A DNA stretch of 64,000 bases from Rhodobacteraceae bacterium D3-12 (GTDB lineage: Bacteria; Pseudomonadota; Alphaproteobacteria; Rhodobacterales; Rhodobacteraceae): positions 2,852,001 through 2,916,000 of the forward strand of contig CP104793.1 of NCBI GenBank assembly GCA_025916135.1, written 5' to 3'. This document shows positions 7,426 to 15,680 of this stretch, in pieces. Numbering within the stretch: the first letter of the stretch is position 1; each line of letters begins with the position of its first letter. The position numbers and the translations under genes were made by a program. The notes beneath the pieces were generated by a model. The model did not search any database. It saw nothing but the letters and a program-made list of their open reading frames with translations, and was not told the origin of the DNA.

Positions 7426-9441
7426 TCACGCCCCAACCAACCCGCGCCCCTTGAGCAATGCCTCAACCCCCGGCAACCGCCCGCGGAACCGCTCGTAAAG
7501 CACCGCCGCATCGACCGACCCGCCAGTGGACAGGATATTCGCCTCCAGCGCCTTGGCCGTCGCGGCATCAAACGCGCTCCCCGCCTCCTCAAAGGCGGCA
7601 AAGGCATCCGCGTCCATCACCTCCGACCACATGTAGGAATAATAACCCGAGGAATAGCCGTCCCCGGCAAAGACATGCGCAAACTGCGGCGTCGCATGGC
7701 GCATGGTGATCGCCTTCGGCATCCCCAGCGCCTCCAGAACCTCCGCCTGTTTCGCCATCACATCGCCCGGCGCCGCCCCGCCATGAAACTCCAGATCCAC
7801 AAGCGCCGAGGCAACATACTCCACCGTCTGGAACCCCTGATCGAAATTCGCCGCGCCCAAGACCTTTTCCAACATCTCTTCGGGCATTGCCTCGCCACTC
7901 TCCACATGGGTCGCAAACTCGCGCAACACCTCCGGCACCTCCAACCAATGCTCAAAAAGCTGGCTTGGCAGTTCAACAAAATCCCGCGCCACGCTGGTGC
8001 CCGAAACACTCTCATAGGTCACATCCGACAACATCTGATGCAGCGCATGACCGAACTCGTGGAACAACGTCCGCGCATCGTCATAAGACAACAGCGCCGG
8101 TTCTCCTCGCGCAAAATTGCACACGTTGATCACCACCGGCGCCTGCGCGCGCGGCCACTTCGCTTGCGACCGCATCGCCGAACACCACGCGCCCGACCGC
8201 TTTGACCCACGCGCGAAATAATCGCCGATGAACACTGCCACATGCCGGCCATTGCGCGTCACCTCCCACGCCCGGCAATCGGCATGGTAAAGCGGCACGT
8301 CCAGCCGCTTGAACTCCAACCCGAACAGCCGCCCGGCACAGGCAAACGCCGCCGCGATCATCCGGTCCAGCGACAGGTAAGGCTTCAACGCCGCCTCATC
8401 CAGATCATGCTCCGCCCGCCGCCGCTTCTCTGCGTAATACCGCCAATCCCACGGGGCCAACGCTCCGTTGACACCATCGCCGTGCATCATCTCTTCCAAC
8501 ACAGCGGCGTCCGCCTCGGCCTGCGCCTTGGCCGGTTCCCAAACCGCCATCAGCAATTCGCGCACCGCCTCCGGCGTCTTGGCCATCTCGGTTTCCAACT
8601 TGAAGGCCGCAAAATTTTCATAGCCAAGCAGCTTCACCCGCTCCTCGCGCAGCGCCAAAATCTCCGCCGCCACCTCGCGGTTGTCGGTCTCGCCGCCATT
8701 GGCCCCCCTAGCGGCCCACGCCGCAAACGCCTTCTCGCGCAAATCCCGGCGCGGCGAAAATTGCAAAAACGGCACGATCAGCGAGCGTGACAGCGTCACC
8801 ACCGGCCCCGCGGCCCCCTTCTCGCGCCCCGCCTCGCGCGCCGCCTCGATGACAAACTCCGGCAACCCTTCCAGATCGCCCTCGCCCAGCTCCATGAACC
8901 ACGCCCGCTCATCCGCCAAAAGGTTCTGCGTGAACGCCGTGCCCAACTCGGCCAACCGCGCCTTGATCTCCTTCATCCGCGCGTCCGCCGCCCCGTCAAG
9001 CGCCGCGCCCGACCGCACAAAGCTGCGCCGCGTCAACATCAACACCCGCGCCTGCTCCGGGTTGAGCGTCAAGCTGTCGCGCGCCGCCCACACGGCCTCG
9101 ATCCGCGCAAACAGGGCCTTGTTCGCTGTGACGGCTGCGAAATGGCGCGCCAACAAGGGCGAAAAGTCGCGCTGCAACGCCTCGCGCTCCGGGTTGCTGT
9201 CCGCCCCGGCCACGGTGAAAAACACTGACAGAACCTTGTCGAGCGCCTCGCCCGCCGCCTCCAACGCGCCAATCACATTTTCAAACCCCGGCTCCGATGT
9301 ATCCGCTGCAATCGCCGCGATCTCGGCCTCATGCGCCGCCAATGCCTCTTTCAAAGCGGGCGCAAAATCGTCATCCGAAATCGCATCAAACGGGGCCAGC
9401 CCGAATTGCGTGGTCCATTCCTGCAAAAGGGGGTTCGTCAT
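7426..9441 (-). CDS. M3 family zinc oligopeptidase (oligopeptidase A/Dcp-like)
   Basis: A 671-residue cytoplasmic metallopeptidase of family M3, expected to degrade peptides left by proteases and cleaved signal peptides. The zinc site HEFGHALHQ lies near residue 461, followed about 25 residues later by the third ligand region containing DFVELPSQLFEHW. The C-terminal substrate-binding region includes GDGYSSGYYSYMWSEV, typical of oligopeptidase A and dipeptidyl carboxypeptidase. Length and domain order match the family; no signal peptide is seen. It stands alone on the minus strand, with a long gap upstream. Confidence 0.93.
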   Translation of the reverse strand: MTNPLLQEWTTQFGLAPFDAISDDDFAPALKEALAAHEAEIAAIAADTSEPGFENVIGALEAAGEALDKVLSVFFTVAGADSNPEREALQRDFSPLLARHFAAVTANKALFARIEAVWAARDSLTLNPEQARVLMLTRRSFVRSGAALDGAADARMKEIKARLAELGTAFTQNLLADERAWFMELGEGDLEGLPEFVIEAAREAGREKGAAGPVVTLSRSLIVPFLQFSPRRDLREKAFAAWAARGANGGETDNREVAAEILALREERVKLLGYENFAAFKLETEMAKTPEAVRELLMAVWEPAKAQAEADAAVLEEMMHGDGVNGALAPWDWRYYAEKRRRAEHDLDEAALKPYLSLDRMIAAAFACAGRLFGLEFKRLDVPLYHADCRAWEVTRNGRHVAVFIGDYFARGSKRSGAWCSAMRSQAKWPRAQAPVVINVCNFARGEPALLSYDDARTLFHEFGHALHQMLSDVTYESVSGTSVARDFVELPSQLFEHWLEVPEVLREFATHVESGEAMPEEMLEKVLGAANFDQGFQTVEYVASALVDLEFHGGAAPGDVMAKQAEVLEALGMPKAITMRHATPQFAHVFAGDGYSSGYYSYMWSEVMDADAFAAFEEAGSAFDAATAKALEANILSTGGSVDAAVLYERFRGRLPGVEALLKGRGLVGA

Positions 9442-9539
9442 CGCTCATCTCCTCGGTTGCGCAAAGGCGCGCTTCTTTCGCGTCACGTTAAGTCTGAGCG
9501 CAGCCAGTTGCAATTCGATCCGCGCGTTTGTTCGCATGT

Positions 9540-9562
9540 CTTCATCTGACCCCAAATATCCC
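9540..9562. repeat. Copy of the CTTCATCT...AAATA intergenic motif
   Basis: CTTCATCTGACCCCAAATAT, a copy of the motif also seen at 7215-7237 and 11305-11326. It lies about 100 bp upstream of the M3 peptidase start, inside a 344-bp gap without a gene (9442-9785). Confidence 0.5.
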
Positions 9563-9669
9563 CGCCGGAGGCTCCCGTCCCAACCAAACGCTCCTCGGCC
9601 CATGGTGCAATCACGCAACAACGCACGCTCCATTAACCAAATTCGGCGCCCCCGGACCCATCCCCCCGG

Positions 9670-9702
9670 CAGCCGGGAGTCAGCCGGATGTCAGCCGGGA
9701 GT
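9670..9702 (+). repeat. Three-unit array of 11-bp repeats, copy 1
   Basis: Three consecutive 11-mers: CAGCCGGGAGT, CAGCCGGATGT, CAGCCGGGAGT, followed by CACCCCCC. It lies in the gap between the M3 peptidase start and the 3' end of the ThiF-like gene. TTAAC motifs occur at about 9732 and 9775-9790. The same three-unit array recurs at 31725-31757 and, inverted, at 54607-54639. Confidence 0.8.
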
Positions 9703-9785
9703 CACCCCCCCAAAAGCCACCGCAGAGCGTGATTAACAAACCTTGCCAAATCGTGAACATCGCGGCGAAAACCTTAACAGAAAGG

Positions 9786-10835
9786 TTAACGCGCCGCGCC
9801 GCAAACCGGGCAATCCGCGCGCCGTTTCACGCCGATCTTGCGGCTTTCCCCCCACAACCCGTCATAGATCAGCAACTCCCCGCGCAACACATGCCCGGCC
9901 CCGCTGATCACTTTGATCGCCTCCAGCGCCATCATCGTGCCGACCACGCCGGGCAGCGGTCCAACCACCCCCGCCTCGGCACAAGAGGGCGCCAATTCCG
10001 CCGCTGGCGCCTTGGGGAACACACATTGATAACAGGGCGCGTCCCGGGCCGGATCAAACACCGACAATTGCCCCTCCCATTGGGTAATTGCCCCCGAAAT
10101 CAACGGCTTGCCCGTGGCGACTGCGGCGCGATTGACCAAATACCGCGTGTCAGAATTGTCCGTCCCGTCAAGGATCACATCATATTCGGCAAACAGCGCC
10201 TCGGCGATCTCCGTACTCAGCCGCCGCCCATAGGGGCGCACATCGACAAACGGGTTCACCCCCTTCATCGCCGCCATCGCCGATTGCACCTTGGGCAGGC
10301 CGATCGCGCCTTCGGAATGGATCACCTGCCTTTGCAGGTTGCTCGCATCAACCGTGTCGTCATCAATCACCCCGATCCTGCCCACGCCCGCTGCCGCCAG
10401 ATACAGCAACACGGGCGAGCCTAAACCGCCGGCCCCGACCACCAACACCTTGCTTTCCTTAAGCTTTTTTTGCCCCGGCCCGCCCAGCTCCCGCAGCACG
10501 ATATGACGCGCATAGCGCGGCAATTCGCCCGGCGCAAACGCCCCTGCCGTCACCGCAACCGGCACCTCGTCCTGTGGCACCACCGCCCGCGCCTTCAACC
10601 ACGACAACCCCTTGGCATAGCTCAAAACCACCACGGCAAGCGCGCCCACAATGCCCCAAAGCACCGCGCTCTCCCCCGTCGCCATCCGCAGCCCATGCCC
10701 CTCCGGCAACAGCAGATGCAGCCCGAAAACCGCCGCCCACAACAGGGCAATCAGCACCCAGATCACAGCGCCCGACAGTCCGAACAACCGCCCCACGCCC
10801 CAGATCATCGCCGCAATGCCAAAAACCAGCAGCAC
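9786..10835 (-). CDS. HesA/MoeB/ThiF family E1-like adenylyltransferase with membrane N-terminus
   Basis: A 349-residue protein. The first ~75 residues carry two or three hydrophobic helices; the rest is a ThiF-type E1 domain with the ATP-binding motif VVGAGGLGSP (about residue 131), DDDTVDASNLQRQ, an active-site cysteine in PSCAEAGVVG (about 283), and zinc pairs CYQC and CPVC. MoeB adenylates the C-terminus of MoaD, ThiF that of ThiS. Which carrier this one serves cannot be told, and no moaD/thiS gene is nearby. The start is a GTG directly after the dut stop codon. The membrane helices are an N-terminal addition compared with E. coli MoeB. Confidence 0.87.
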   Translation of the reverse strand: MLLVFGIAAMIWGVGRLFGLSGAVIWVLIALLWAAVFGLHLLLPEGHGLRMATGESAVLWGIVGALAVVVLSYAKGLSWLKARAVVPQDEVPVAVTAGAFAPGELPRYARHIVLRELGGPGQKKLKESKVLVVGAGGLGSPVLLYLAAAGVGRIGVIDDDTVDASNLQRQVIHSEGAIGLPKVQSAMAAMKGVNPFVDVRPYGRRLSTEIAEALFAEYDVILDGTDNSDTRYLVNRAAVATGKPLISGAITQWEGQLSVFDPARDAPCYQCVFPKAPAAELAPSCAEAGVVGPLPGVVGTMMALEAIKVISGAGHVLRGELLIYDGLWGESRKIGVKRRADCPVCGAAR

Positions 10836-10840
10836 CCGCG

Positions 10841-11296
10841 CTACCCCCGCCCGGTCGAGCCGAAGCCACCAGCGCCCCGCGCCGTCTCGCTCAACGCGTC
10901 AACCACCGCAAACGCCGCCTGCACCACCGGCGCGACCACCAATTGCGCCACCCGCTCGCCATGGCCAACCACAAAGGTCTCCGCCCCGGTATTCAACAGG
11001 ATCACCCCAAGCTCACCGCGATAATCGCTGTCAATCGTCCCCGGCGCATTCACCAGCGTAATCCCGTGTTTCAACGCCAAACCCGAACGCGGCCTGACCT
11101 GCACTTCAAACCCTTGCGGAATCTCCATCCGCACCCCCGTCGAAATCAGCGCCCGCGCCCCCGGCGCAATGCGAACCTCTTGGCGATCCACAAAATTCGC
11201 CCGCACATCCGCCCCCGCAGATCCGCGCGTTTCATAAGACGGCAGCAACACCTCCCGGTCCGCCCCCGCAACCCAACTCAGCTTGATTTCAACCAC
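10841..11296 (-). CDS. dut: Deoxyuridine 5'-triphosphate nucleotidohydrolase
   Basis: A 151-residue trimeric dUTPase that hydrolyses dUTP to dUMP, keeping uracil out of DNA and supplying thymidylate synthesis. The conserved motifs appear in order: [47 protein letters not shown] and the C-terminal arm [12 protein letters not shown]. The open frame extends upstream, but the family start fits the GTG at 11296, which has an AAGGG about 7 bp before it. It sits between coaBC and the E1-like gene on the same strand, an order common in alphaproteobacteria. Confidence 0.95.
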   Translation of the reverse strand: MVEIKLSWVAGADREVLLPSYETRGSAGADVRANFVDRQEVRIAPGARALISTGVRMEIPQGFEVQVRPRSGLALKHGITLVNAPGTIDSDYRGELGVILLNTGAETFVVGHGERVAQLVVAPVVQAAFAVVDALSETARGAGGFGSTGRG

Positions 11297-11304
11297 GCCC
11301 CGCC

Positions 11305-11326
11305 CTTCATCTTGCTGAAAATACTC
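11305..11326. repeat. Copy of the CTTCATCT...AAATA motif in the dut leader
   Basis: CTTCATCTTGCTGAAAATAC on the plus strand. It fills the short gap between coaBC and dut and, read on the minus strand, forms the transcript leader just before the dut ribosome-binding site. Confidence 0.5.
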
Positions 11327-12530
11327 ATTCCAACGCCGCCGCAATCGCCGCCGCCAGCCGCCGCGCGACCATATCCTTGCCCATCCGCGGCCACGCATCG
11401 ACGCCACTTTCCGAGATCACATGCACCGCGTTTTCCGCGCCCCCCATGATCCCCGTCTCCGGCGACACATCATTCGCCACGATCCAGTCACACCCCTTGC
11501 GCGCCCGCTTCTTTGTGGCGTTGTCAATCACGTCATCGGTCTCCGCCGCAAAGCCTACAACCAGCCCCGGCCGCCCTTCGCCCATCCGGCTTACCGTTTT
11601 CAAAATGTCCGGGTTCTCGGCAAACTCCAGCACCGGCAACGCGCCATCCTGTTTCTTGATCTTCGAACCCGACGCGCTCTTCACCCGCCAATCCGCCACC
11701 GCCGCCGCGAACACCGCTGCCGCCACGGGCAAGGCCCCCTCGACCGCCGCCAACATCTCTGCCGCGCTTTGAACCTCAATGATCTCAACACCTTGCGGGC
11801 GCGCGGCCTCCGCCGGGCCGGTGACAAAAACCACCTCCGCCCCAAGCGCCGCCAAGGCGGTCGCAATCGCCGTGCCCTGCGCGCCAGAGGACCGGTTGGC
11901 GATATAGCGCACCGGATCAATCGGCTCATGGGTTGGCCCGCTCGTCACCAACACCCGCTTGCCCTTCAACGGCCCATCCGCCAGAACCCCGGCAATCGCC
12001 TCGACAATCTCCATCGGCTCGCTCATCCGGCCGGGGCCGAACTCGCCACAGGCCATGTTGCCCTCATTCGGGCCGACAAACCGCAGGCCATCGCCCTGCA
12101 ATACCGCGATATTGCGCTGCGTGGCGGCATGCTCATACATCCGCACATTCATCGCCGGAGCCACCAAAACCGGCGTATCCGTTGCCATCAGCAACGTCGT
12201 GGCCAAATCATCCGCATGCCCGCCCGCCATCTTGGCCAGCAAATCCGCCGTCGCCGGGGCCACCACCACCAAATCCGCCACACGAGAGAGCTGGATATGC
12301 CCCATCTCGGCCTCGTCGGTCAGATCAAACAGATCGGTAAAGGCCTTCTCCCCGGCCAAGGCTGCAACGCTCAAAGGGGTCACAAACTCCTGCGCCGCCC
12401 GCGTCAAAACCGGCGTCACCGCCGCGCCGCGCTCGCGCAGGCGCCGGATCAGATCAAGACATTTGAACGCGGCAATCCCGCCCCCGATTATCAACAGGAC
12501 ACGCTTGCCCGCCAACCCCATGCTCTGCAT
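11325..12530 (-). CDS. coaBC: Bifunctional phosphopantothenoylcysteine decarboxylase/phosphopantothenate-cysteine ligase
   Basis: About 401 residues covering two steps of coenzyme A synthesis: joining cysteine to 4'-phosphopantothenate and decarboxylating the product to 4'-phosphopantetheine. The N-terminal FMN-binding CoaC half shows GGGIAAFK, the catalytic His of EMGHIQLSR, the [11 protein letters not shown] motif and the active-site Cys in [12 protein letters not shown]. The CoaB half contains [14 protein letters not shown] and a Lys-rich end. The ATG at 12530 has GGGGAG about 6-8 bp upstream and is preferred to the upstream in-frame ATG at 12545. Start uncertainty is a few codons. Confidence 0.94.
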   Translation of the reverse strand: MQSMGLAGKRVLLIIGGGIAAFKCLDLIRRLRERGAAVTPVLTRAAQEFVTPLSVAALAGEKAFTDLFDLTDEAEMGHIQLSRVADLVVVAPATADLLAKMAGGHADDLATTLLMATDTPVLVAPAMNVRMYEHAATQRNIAVLQGDGLRFVGPNEGNMACGEFGPGRMSEPMEIVEAIAGVLADGPLKGKRVLVTSGPTHEPIDPVRYIANRSSGAQGTAIATALAALGAEVVFVTGPAEAARPQGVEIIEVQSAAEMLAAVEGALPVAAAVFAAAVADWRVKSASGSKIKKQDGALPVLEFAENPDILKTVSRMGEGRPGLVVGFAAETDDVIDNATKKRARKGCDWIVANDVSPETGIMGGAENAVHVISESGVDAWPRMGKDMVARRLAAAIAAALE

Positions 12531-12591
12531 TCCGGCTCTCCCCATGCGACTTGCGCCAAACTAAGCGGCAATCGCCACAATCACAATGGCT

Positions 12592-13389
12592 TCAACCTTT
12601 CTGAAACGCCGCGCAAGGGTCGTCGCGCTCTGCCTCGGGAAACCGCTCGCTCGCATCAAAACGCGCCGCATCGCCGCTGCCCTCCTCCAACAGCCCCAGC
12701 GCAAAAACCGTCACCTCCGGCGCGACTTTTTCAACCAGCCGGGGCACACCCCAGTCGCGCCGCGCATGGCCATTGCCGGTGATCACCACAACCGGCCCGC
12801 CGGTCTCGTGCAAGGCCTGCACCACGGCCCGCGCCAATGTGGCATCCCGCAGGCGCTGCAACGCGACCATCACAGGCAGCATCTCTGGCGGCATCGCCTC
12901 GCAATGGGCCAGATGCTGCTCTTGCTCGCGTGCGGCCTGCTCTGCCTCTGCCAGAGCGGTGTTCAAACCATAGGCCTCGGCCTCTGGTCCGAAGCTCTCC
13001 GCGATCCCCGCTTTCATTGCCGCCCGCGCCTCGCGCCTCGGCACCGCCGCGCCGTAAAACTTCGCCTCTCCCGAGGCTAGGAAAATCGGGTAATACATCG
13101 CAAAACCGGGCCAACCCGTGTCTTTCCAGCCCAGCGCCGCCTCCAACTTGCCAGCCTCCGACCGCAGCGAAGGCTTCGCCCTCTCGGCCTGTGATCTGGT
13201 CAGCATCTCGAACACCACCGCCTTCGGGGCAAGCGCCGCAACCAACTCTGCCTGACGCGCATGAATCGCTGCGTTATCATGGACTTCGCCCAAGATCACA
13301 ACCTCTGCACCCGCCATGCCTTCGGGCAAATCCTGCGCCATTGCCGCGCCCGCGATCACGACCCAGATCATCACTATTAAGCGTCGCAT
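12592..13389 (-). CDS. ChaN-like (Tiki/EreA superfamily) secreted protein
   Basis: A 265-residue protein with a short Sec signal peptide (cleavage probably after AAMA, residue 18). There is no lipobox, so it is unlikely to be a lipoprotein, unlike some ChaN members. The family core is visible: VVILGEVHDNAAIH near residue 30, FEMLTRSQ near 60, and a late VVVITGNGHARRDWGVP. ChaN was proposed to bind haem in the envelope; the related Tiki/PrgY group includes metal-dependent proteases. The role here is unknown. Three cysteines are present. It is transcribed away from cobU. Confidence 0.75.
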   Translation of the reverse strand: MRRLIVMIWVVIAGAAMAQDLPEGMAGAEVVILGEVHDNAAIHARQAELVAALAPKAVVFEMLTRSQAERAKPSLRSEAGKLEAALGWKDTGWPGFAMYYPIFLASGEAKFYGAAVPRREARAAMKAGIAESFGPEAEAYGLNTALAEAEQAAREQEQHLAHCEAMPPEMLPVMVALQRLRDATLARAVVQALHETGGPVVVITGNGHARRDWGVPRLVEKVAPEVTVFALGLLEEGSGDAARFDASERFPEAERDDPCAAFQKG

Positions 13390-13443
13390 GCTTTTCTCGC
13401 CTCCCGGCCTCTGCTACCCAGATGCGAAACTAGGGGCTGGATC

Positions 13444-13965
13444 ATGGCAACACAATGCACACTCGTCCTCGGCGGTATCGCAAGCGGTAAATCGGCCCAT
13501 GCCGAAACCCTGATGCACGCCACCGGCTTGCCGATGCTCTACCTCGCAACGGCCCAAGGTTTCGACAGCGAAATGCAGGCCAAAATCGCCCGCCACCAAG
13601 CCACCCGCGGCACCAATTGGCGCACCATCGAAGAACCGCTCGCCGCCGCTCAAATCCTGCGCGATGCGCCCGCCGACCACGCGCTGCTGTTTGATTGCGC
13701 CACCATGTGGCTGAGCAATCATATGCTGGCCGATCATGATCTTGAGGTCGAACAAGCCGCGCTCACCGACGCGGTTGCCGCCTGCCCGGCCCATCTTGTC
13801 ATTGTCTCGAACGAGGTCGGGCTGTCCGGCGTGCCTGAAAACGCCCTCGCCCGGCGGTTTGCCAATGCCCAAGGGCGGCTGAACCAAGCGCTCGCGTCGC
13901 TGGCAAACCGCGTGATCCTCGTCACGGCGGGCCTGCCGCAAACGCTCAAAGGACGCACAGCATGA
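13444..13965 (+). CDS. cobU: Adenosylcobinamide kinase/adenosylcobinamide-phosphate guanylyltransferase
   Basis: A 173-residue enzyme of late cobalamin synthesis: it phosphorylates adenosylcobinamide and then forms GDP-cobinamide. The P-loop is GGIASGKS (residues 10-17; GGARSGKS in most members), and the family block VSNEVGLSGVPENALARRF with the following NQ is intact. The 4-bp overlap with the phosphatase gene suggests a two-gene unit. The other cobalamin genes are not in the window. The B12-dependent mutase encoded at 49.5 kb is a likely consumer of the cofactor. Confidence 0.93.
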   Translation: MATQCTLVLGGIASGKSAHAETLMHATGLPMLYLATAQGFDSEMQAKIARHQATRGTNWRTIEEPLAAAQILRDAPADHALLFDCATMWLSNHMLADHDLEVEQAALTDAVAACPAHLVIVSNEVGLSGVPENALARRFANAQGRLNQALASLANRVILVTAGLPQTLKGRTA

Positions 13966-14534
13966 GACGCGTTTTCTGGGTCCGCCACGGGCCAACCCAT
14001 GCCAAAACCATGGTCGGCTGGTCCGACCTGCCCGCCGATCTGTCTGACGTGGCACAAATTGCGCGGGTGTCAGGGTTTTTGCCGCGCGACGCGCCGGTGA
14101 TTTCCTCGGATCTGTCGCGCGCGTCGGCCACCGCCGATGCCATTGCCGGACCGCGGCCGCGCCTGCCCCATGACTGCGGCTTTCGCGAAATGCACTTTGG
14201 CGAATGGGAGCTGAAACGCTTTAACGAGATCGAAGACCAAGCCCACGCCCGCGCCTTCTGGGAAAACCCCGGTGACATTCGCCCCCCCGGCGGCGAAAGC
14301 TGGCACGAGGTGAGCGCCCGCGTCGATAACGCCGTCGCCCGTCTGCTCGCCGTTGAACCGGCCCAAGACGTTGTGATCGTTGCGCATTTCGGGGTGATCC
14401 TGACCCAGCTGCAACAGGCGCTACAGCTTGACGCTTACGAGGCATTCTCGCACAAGATCGACAACCTTTCGGTCACTGAACTGCACTACGCAGATGGCGG
14501 CTGGTCCGCCGCACGCTTTAATCACCACCCGTGA
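13962..14534 (+). CDS. Histidine phosphatase family protein, possible alpha-ribazole phosphatase
   Basis: A 190-residue enzyme of the phosphoglycerate mutase/histidine phosphatase clan. The phosphorylated histidine is in VRHGPTH (His9). Further catalytic features are SSDLSRASATAD, the acid-base Glu in CGFREMHFGEWE, and the second His in VIVAHFGVI. CobC removes the phosphate from alpha-ribazole 5'-phosphate in cobalamin assembly; coupling to cobU by an ATGA overlap makes that role attractive here. Sequence alone does not separate CobC from other small phosphatases, so no symbol is given. Confidence 0.8.
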   Translation: MRRVFWVRHGPTHAKTMVGWSDLPADLSDVAQIARVSGFLPRDAPVISSDLSRASATADAIAGPRPRLPHDCGFREMHFGEWELKRFNEIEDQAHARAFWENPGDIRPPGGESWHEVSARVDNAVARLLAVEPAQDVVIVAHFGVILTQLQQALQLDAYEAFSHKIDNLSVTELHYADGGWSAARFNHHP

Positions 14535-14593
14535 TTAGAGCCCCCGCAAATATTCATTTGGTGAATATTGCGCGCACCGCATAACCTCGTCTC

Positions 14594-15460
14594 ATGAGTT
14601 ATGATCTTTTCATCGGTGATCGCACCTTTTCCAGTTGGTCCATGCGTGGCTGGCTCATGCTGGAACAATTCAACCTGCCGTTTCGCACCCATATGGTCGG
14701 GCTTTATGATGGCACAATGGCCCAAGATCTCGCGGCGCTGGCACCGGCCCGCCTTGTGCCGGTATTGCGCGATGCCCAAGGGATCGTGATCGGCGACAGC
14801 CTCGCCATGGGCGAAACCTTGGCCGAGCGCCACCCCGAGGCCGGTCTCTGGCCTGCCGACCCTGCGGCGCGGGCTTTGGCACGCTGGATGGTGGCGGAAT
14901 TGCACTCCGGCTTCTCCGGATTGCGCGGAGAGTGCCCGATGCAACTCTTGCACCAATATCAAGGGTTTGCCCCCTCCGATGCGGTCAAGACCGATTTGGA
15001 GAGACTGCAAACGCTCTGGTCACTGGCACGCGACCGCCACGGGGCGTCGGGGGGTTGGCTCTTTGGCGACTATTGCCTTGCAGATGCGTTCTATGCGCCG
15101 GTGGCGGCCCGGATCGCGGGCTATGACCTGCCGGTGGATGCGCCTGCCCAAGCCTATGTCGCCACCACGCTGGCCGACCCGGCGTTTCGCCGCTGGCGCT
15201 CATTGGGCCTCACCAAATCTTACGACCCGGTGCCATATGCCTTGCCGCTCACCACCCGCGACTGGCCCGGCCCGGTCCCGATCAGCGCCCATGCGGTCGC
15301 CACTGGCCTCTCGGTAAACGCCGATTGCCCCTATTCCGGCAAACCGGTGCGCGATTTTCTATCGCTTGATGGCCGCATCTTTGGGTTTTGCAATCCAACC
15401 TGTCGCGACAAAACGGTGAATGATCCGGGCGCGTGGCCCGCCTTTATGGCGTTGCTCTGA
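14594..15460 (+). CDS. Glutathione S-transferase-like protein with C-terminal Cys domain
   Basis: A 288-residue protein. Residues 1-80 form a thioredoxin-like GST N-domain (FSSWSMRGWLML, a VPVLRD cis-proline region, then GDSLAMGETLAE), followed by the helical GST C-domain to about residue 210. The last ~60 residues are an extra domain, with CPYSGKPV followed by FGFCNPTCRDK. This looks like a YHS/TRASH-type Cys cluster with one cysteine of the first pair replaced. GST members of this type often have no assigned substrate. It lies 60 bp downstream of the phosphatase gene, so co-transcription with cobU is possible. Confidence 0.8.
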   Translation: MSYDLFIGDRTFSSWSMRGWLMLEQFNLPFRTHMVGLYDGTMAQDLAALAPARLVPVLRDAQGIVIGDSLAMGETLAERHPEAGLWPADPAARALARWMVAELHSGFSGLRGECPMQLLHQYQGFAPSDAVKTDLERLQTLWSLARDRHGASGGWLFGDYCLADAFYAPVAARIAGYDLPVDAPAQAYVATTLADPAFRRWRSLGLTKSYDPVPYALPLTTRDWPGPVPISAHAVATGLSVNADCPYSGKPVRDFLSLDGRIFGFCNPTCRDKTVNDPGAWPAFMALL

Positions 15461-15470
15461 TCTACAGGTG

Positions 15471-15600
15471 TTGCGCCGCGCGTTGCGCGTCGCCGGGGGG
15501 GCCTCGCTTCGCTCGGCCCTCGCATGTGGCCAGAGGGGTGATAAAAGCTCCGATGCTTTGCTTGGGGCGGATCGTGGAATGGGTATTTTTACCATTTAAG
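15471..15600. repeat. Composite hairpin repeat, copy 1
   Basis: The gap after the GST gene holds TTGCGCCGCGCGTTGCGCGT, then GGGCC-tcgcttcgctc-GGCCC (about 15498-15518), and about 60 bp later GGGTATTTTTACCATTTAAG. The same elements in the same order and spacing appear at 31533-31665. Placement just downstream of a gene and the strong stem suggest transcription termination. A TTAACC-rich stretch follows before comM. Confidence 0.6.
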
Positions 15601-15680
15601 AAACGCGGGCGGGCGCGTTAACCTTTCTTCAACCATCTGAGGTCACTCTTAACCATGATTAACGATGGTTGGGAAATCAC

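Noticed and set aside
9775-9790. TTAA-N8-TTAA next to the first 11-bp array as a CtrA site
   Set aside because: The spacing is one base too long; the canonical spacing is seven.
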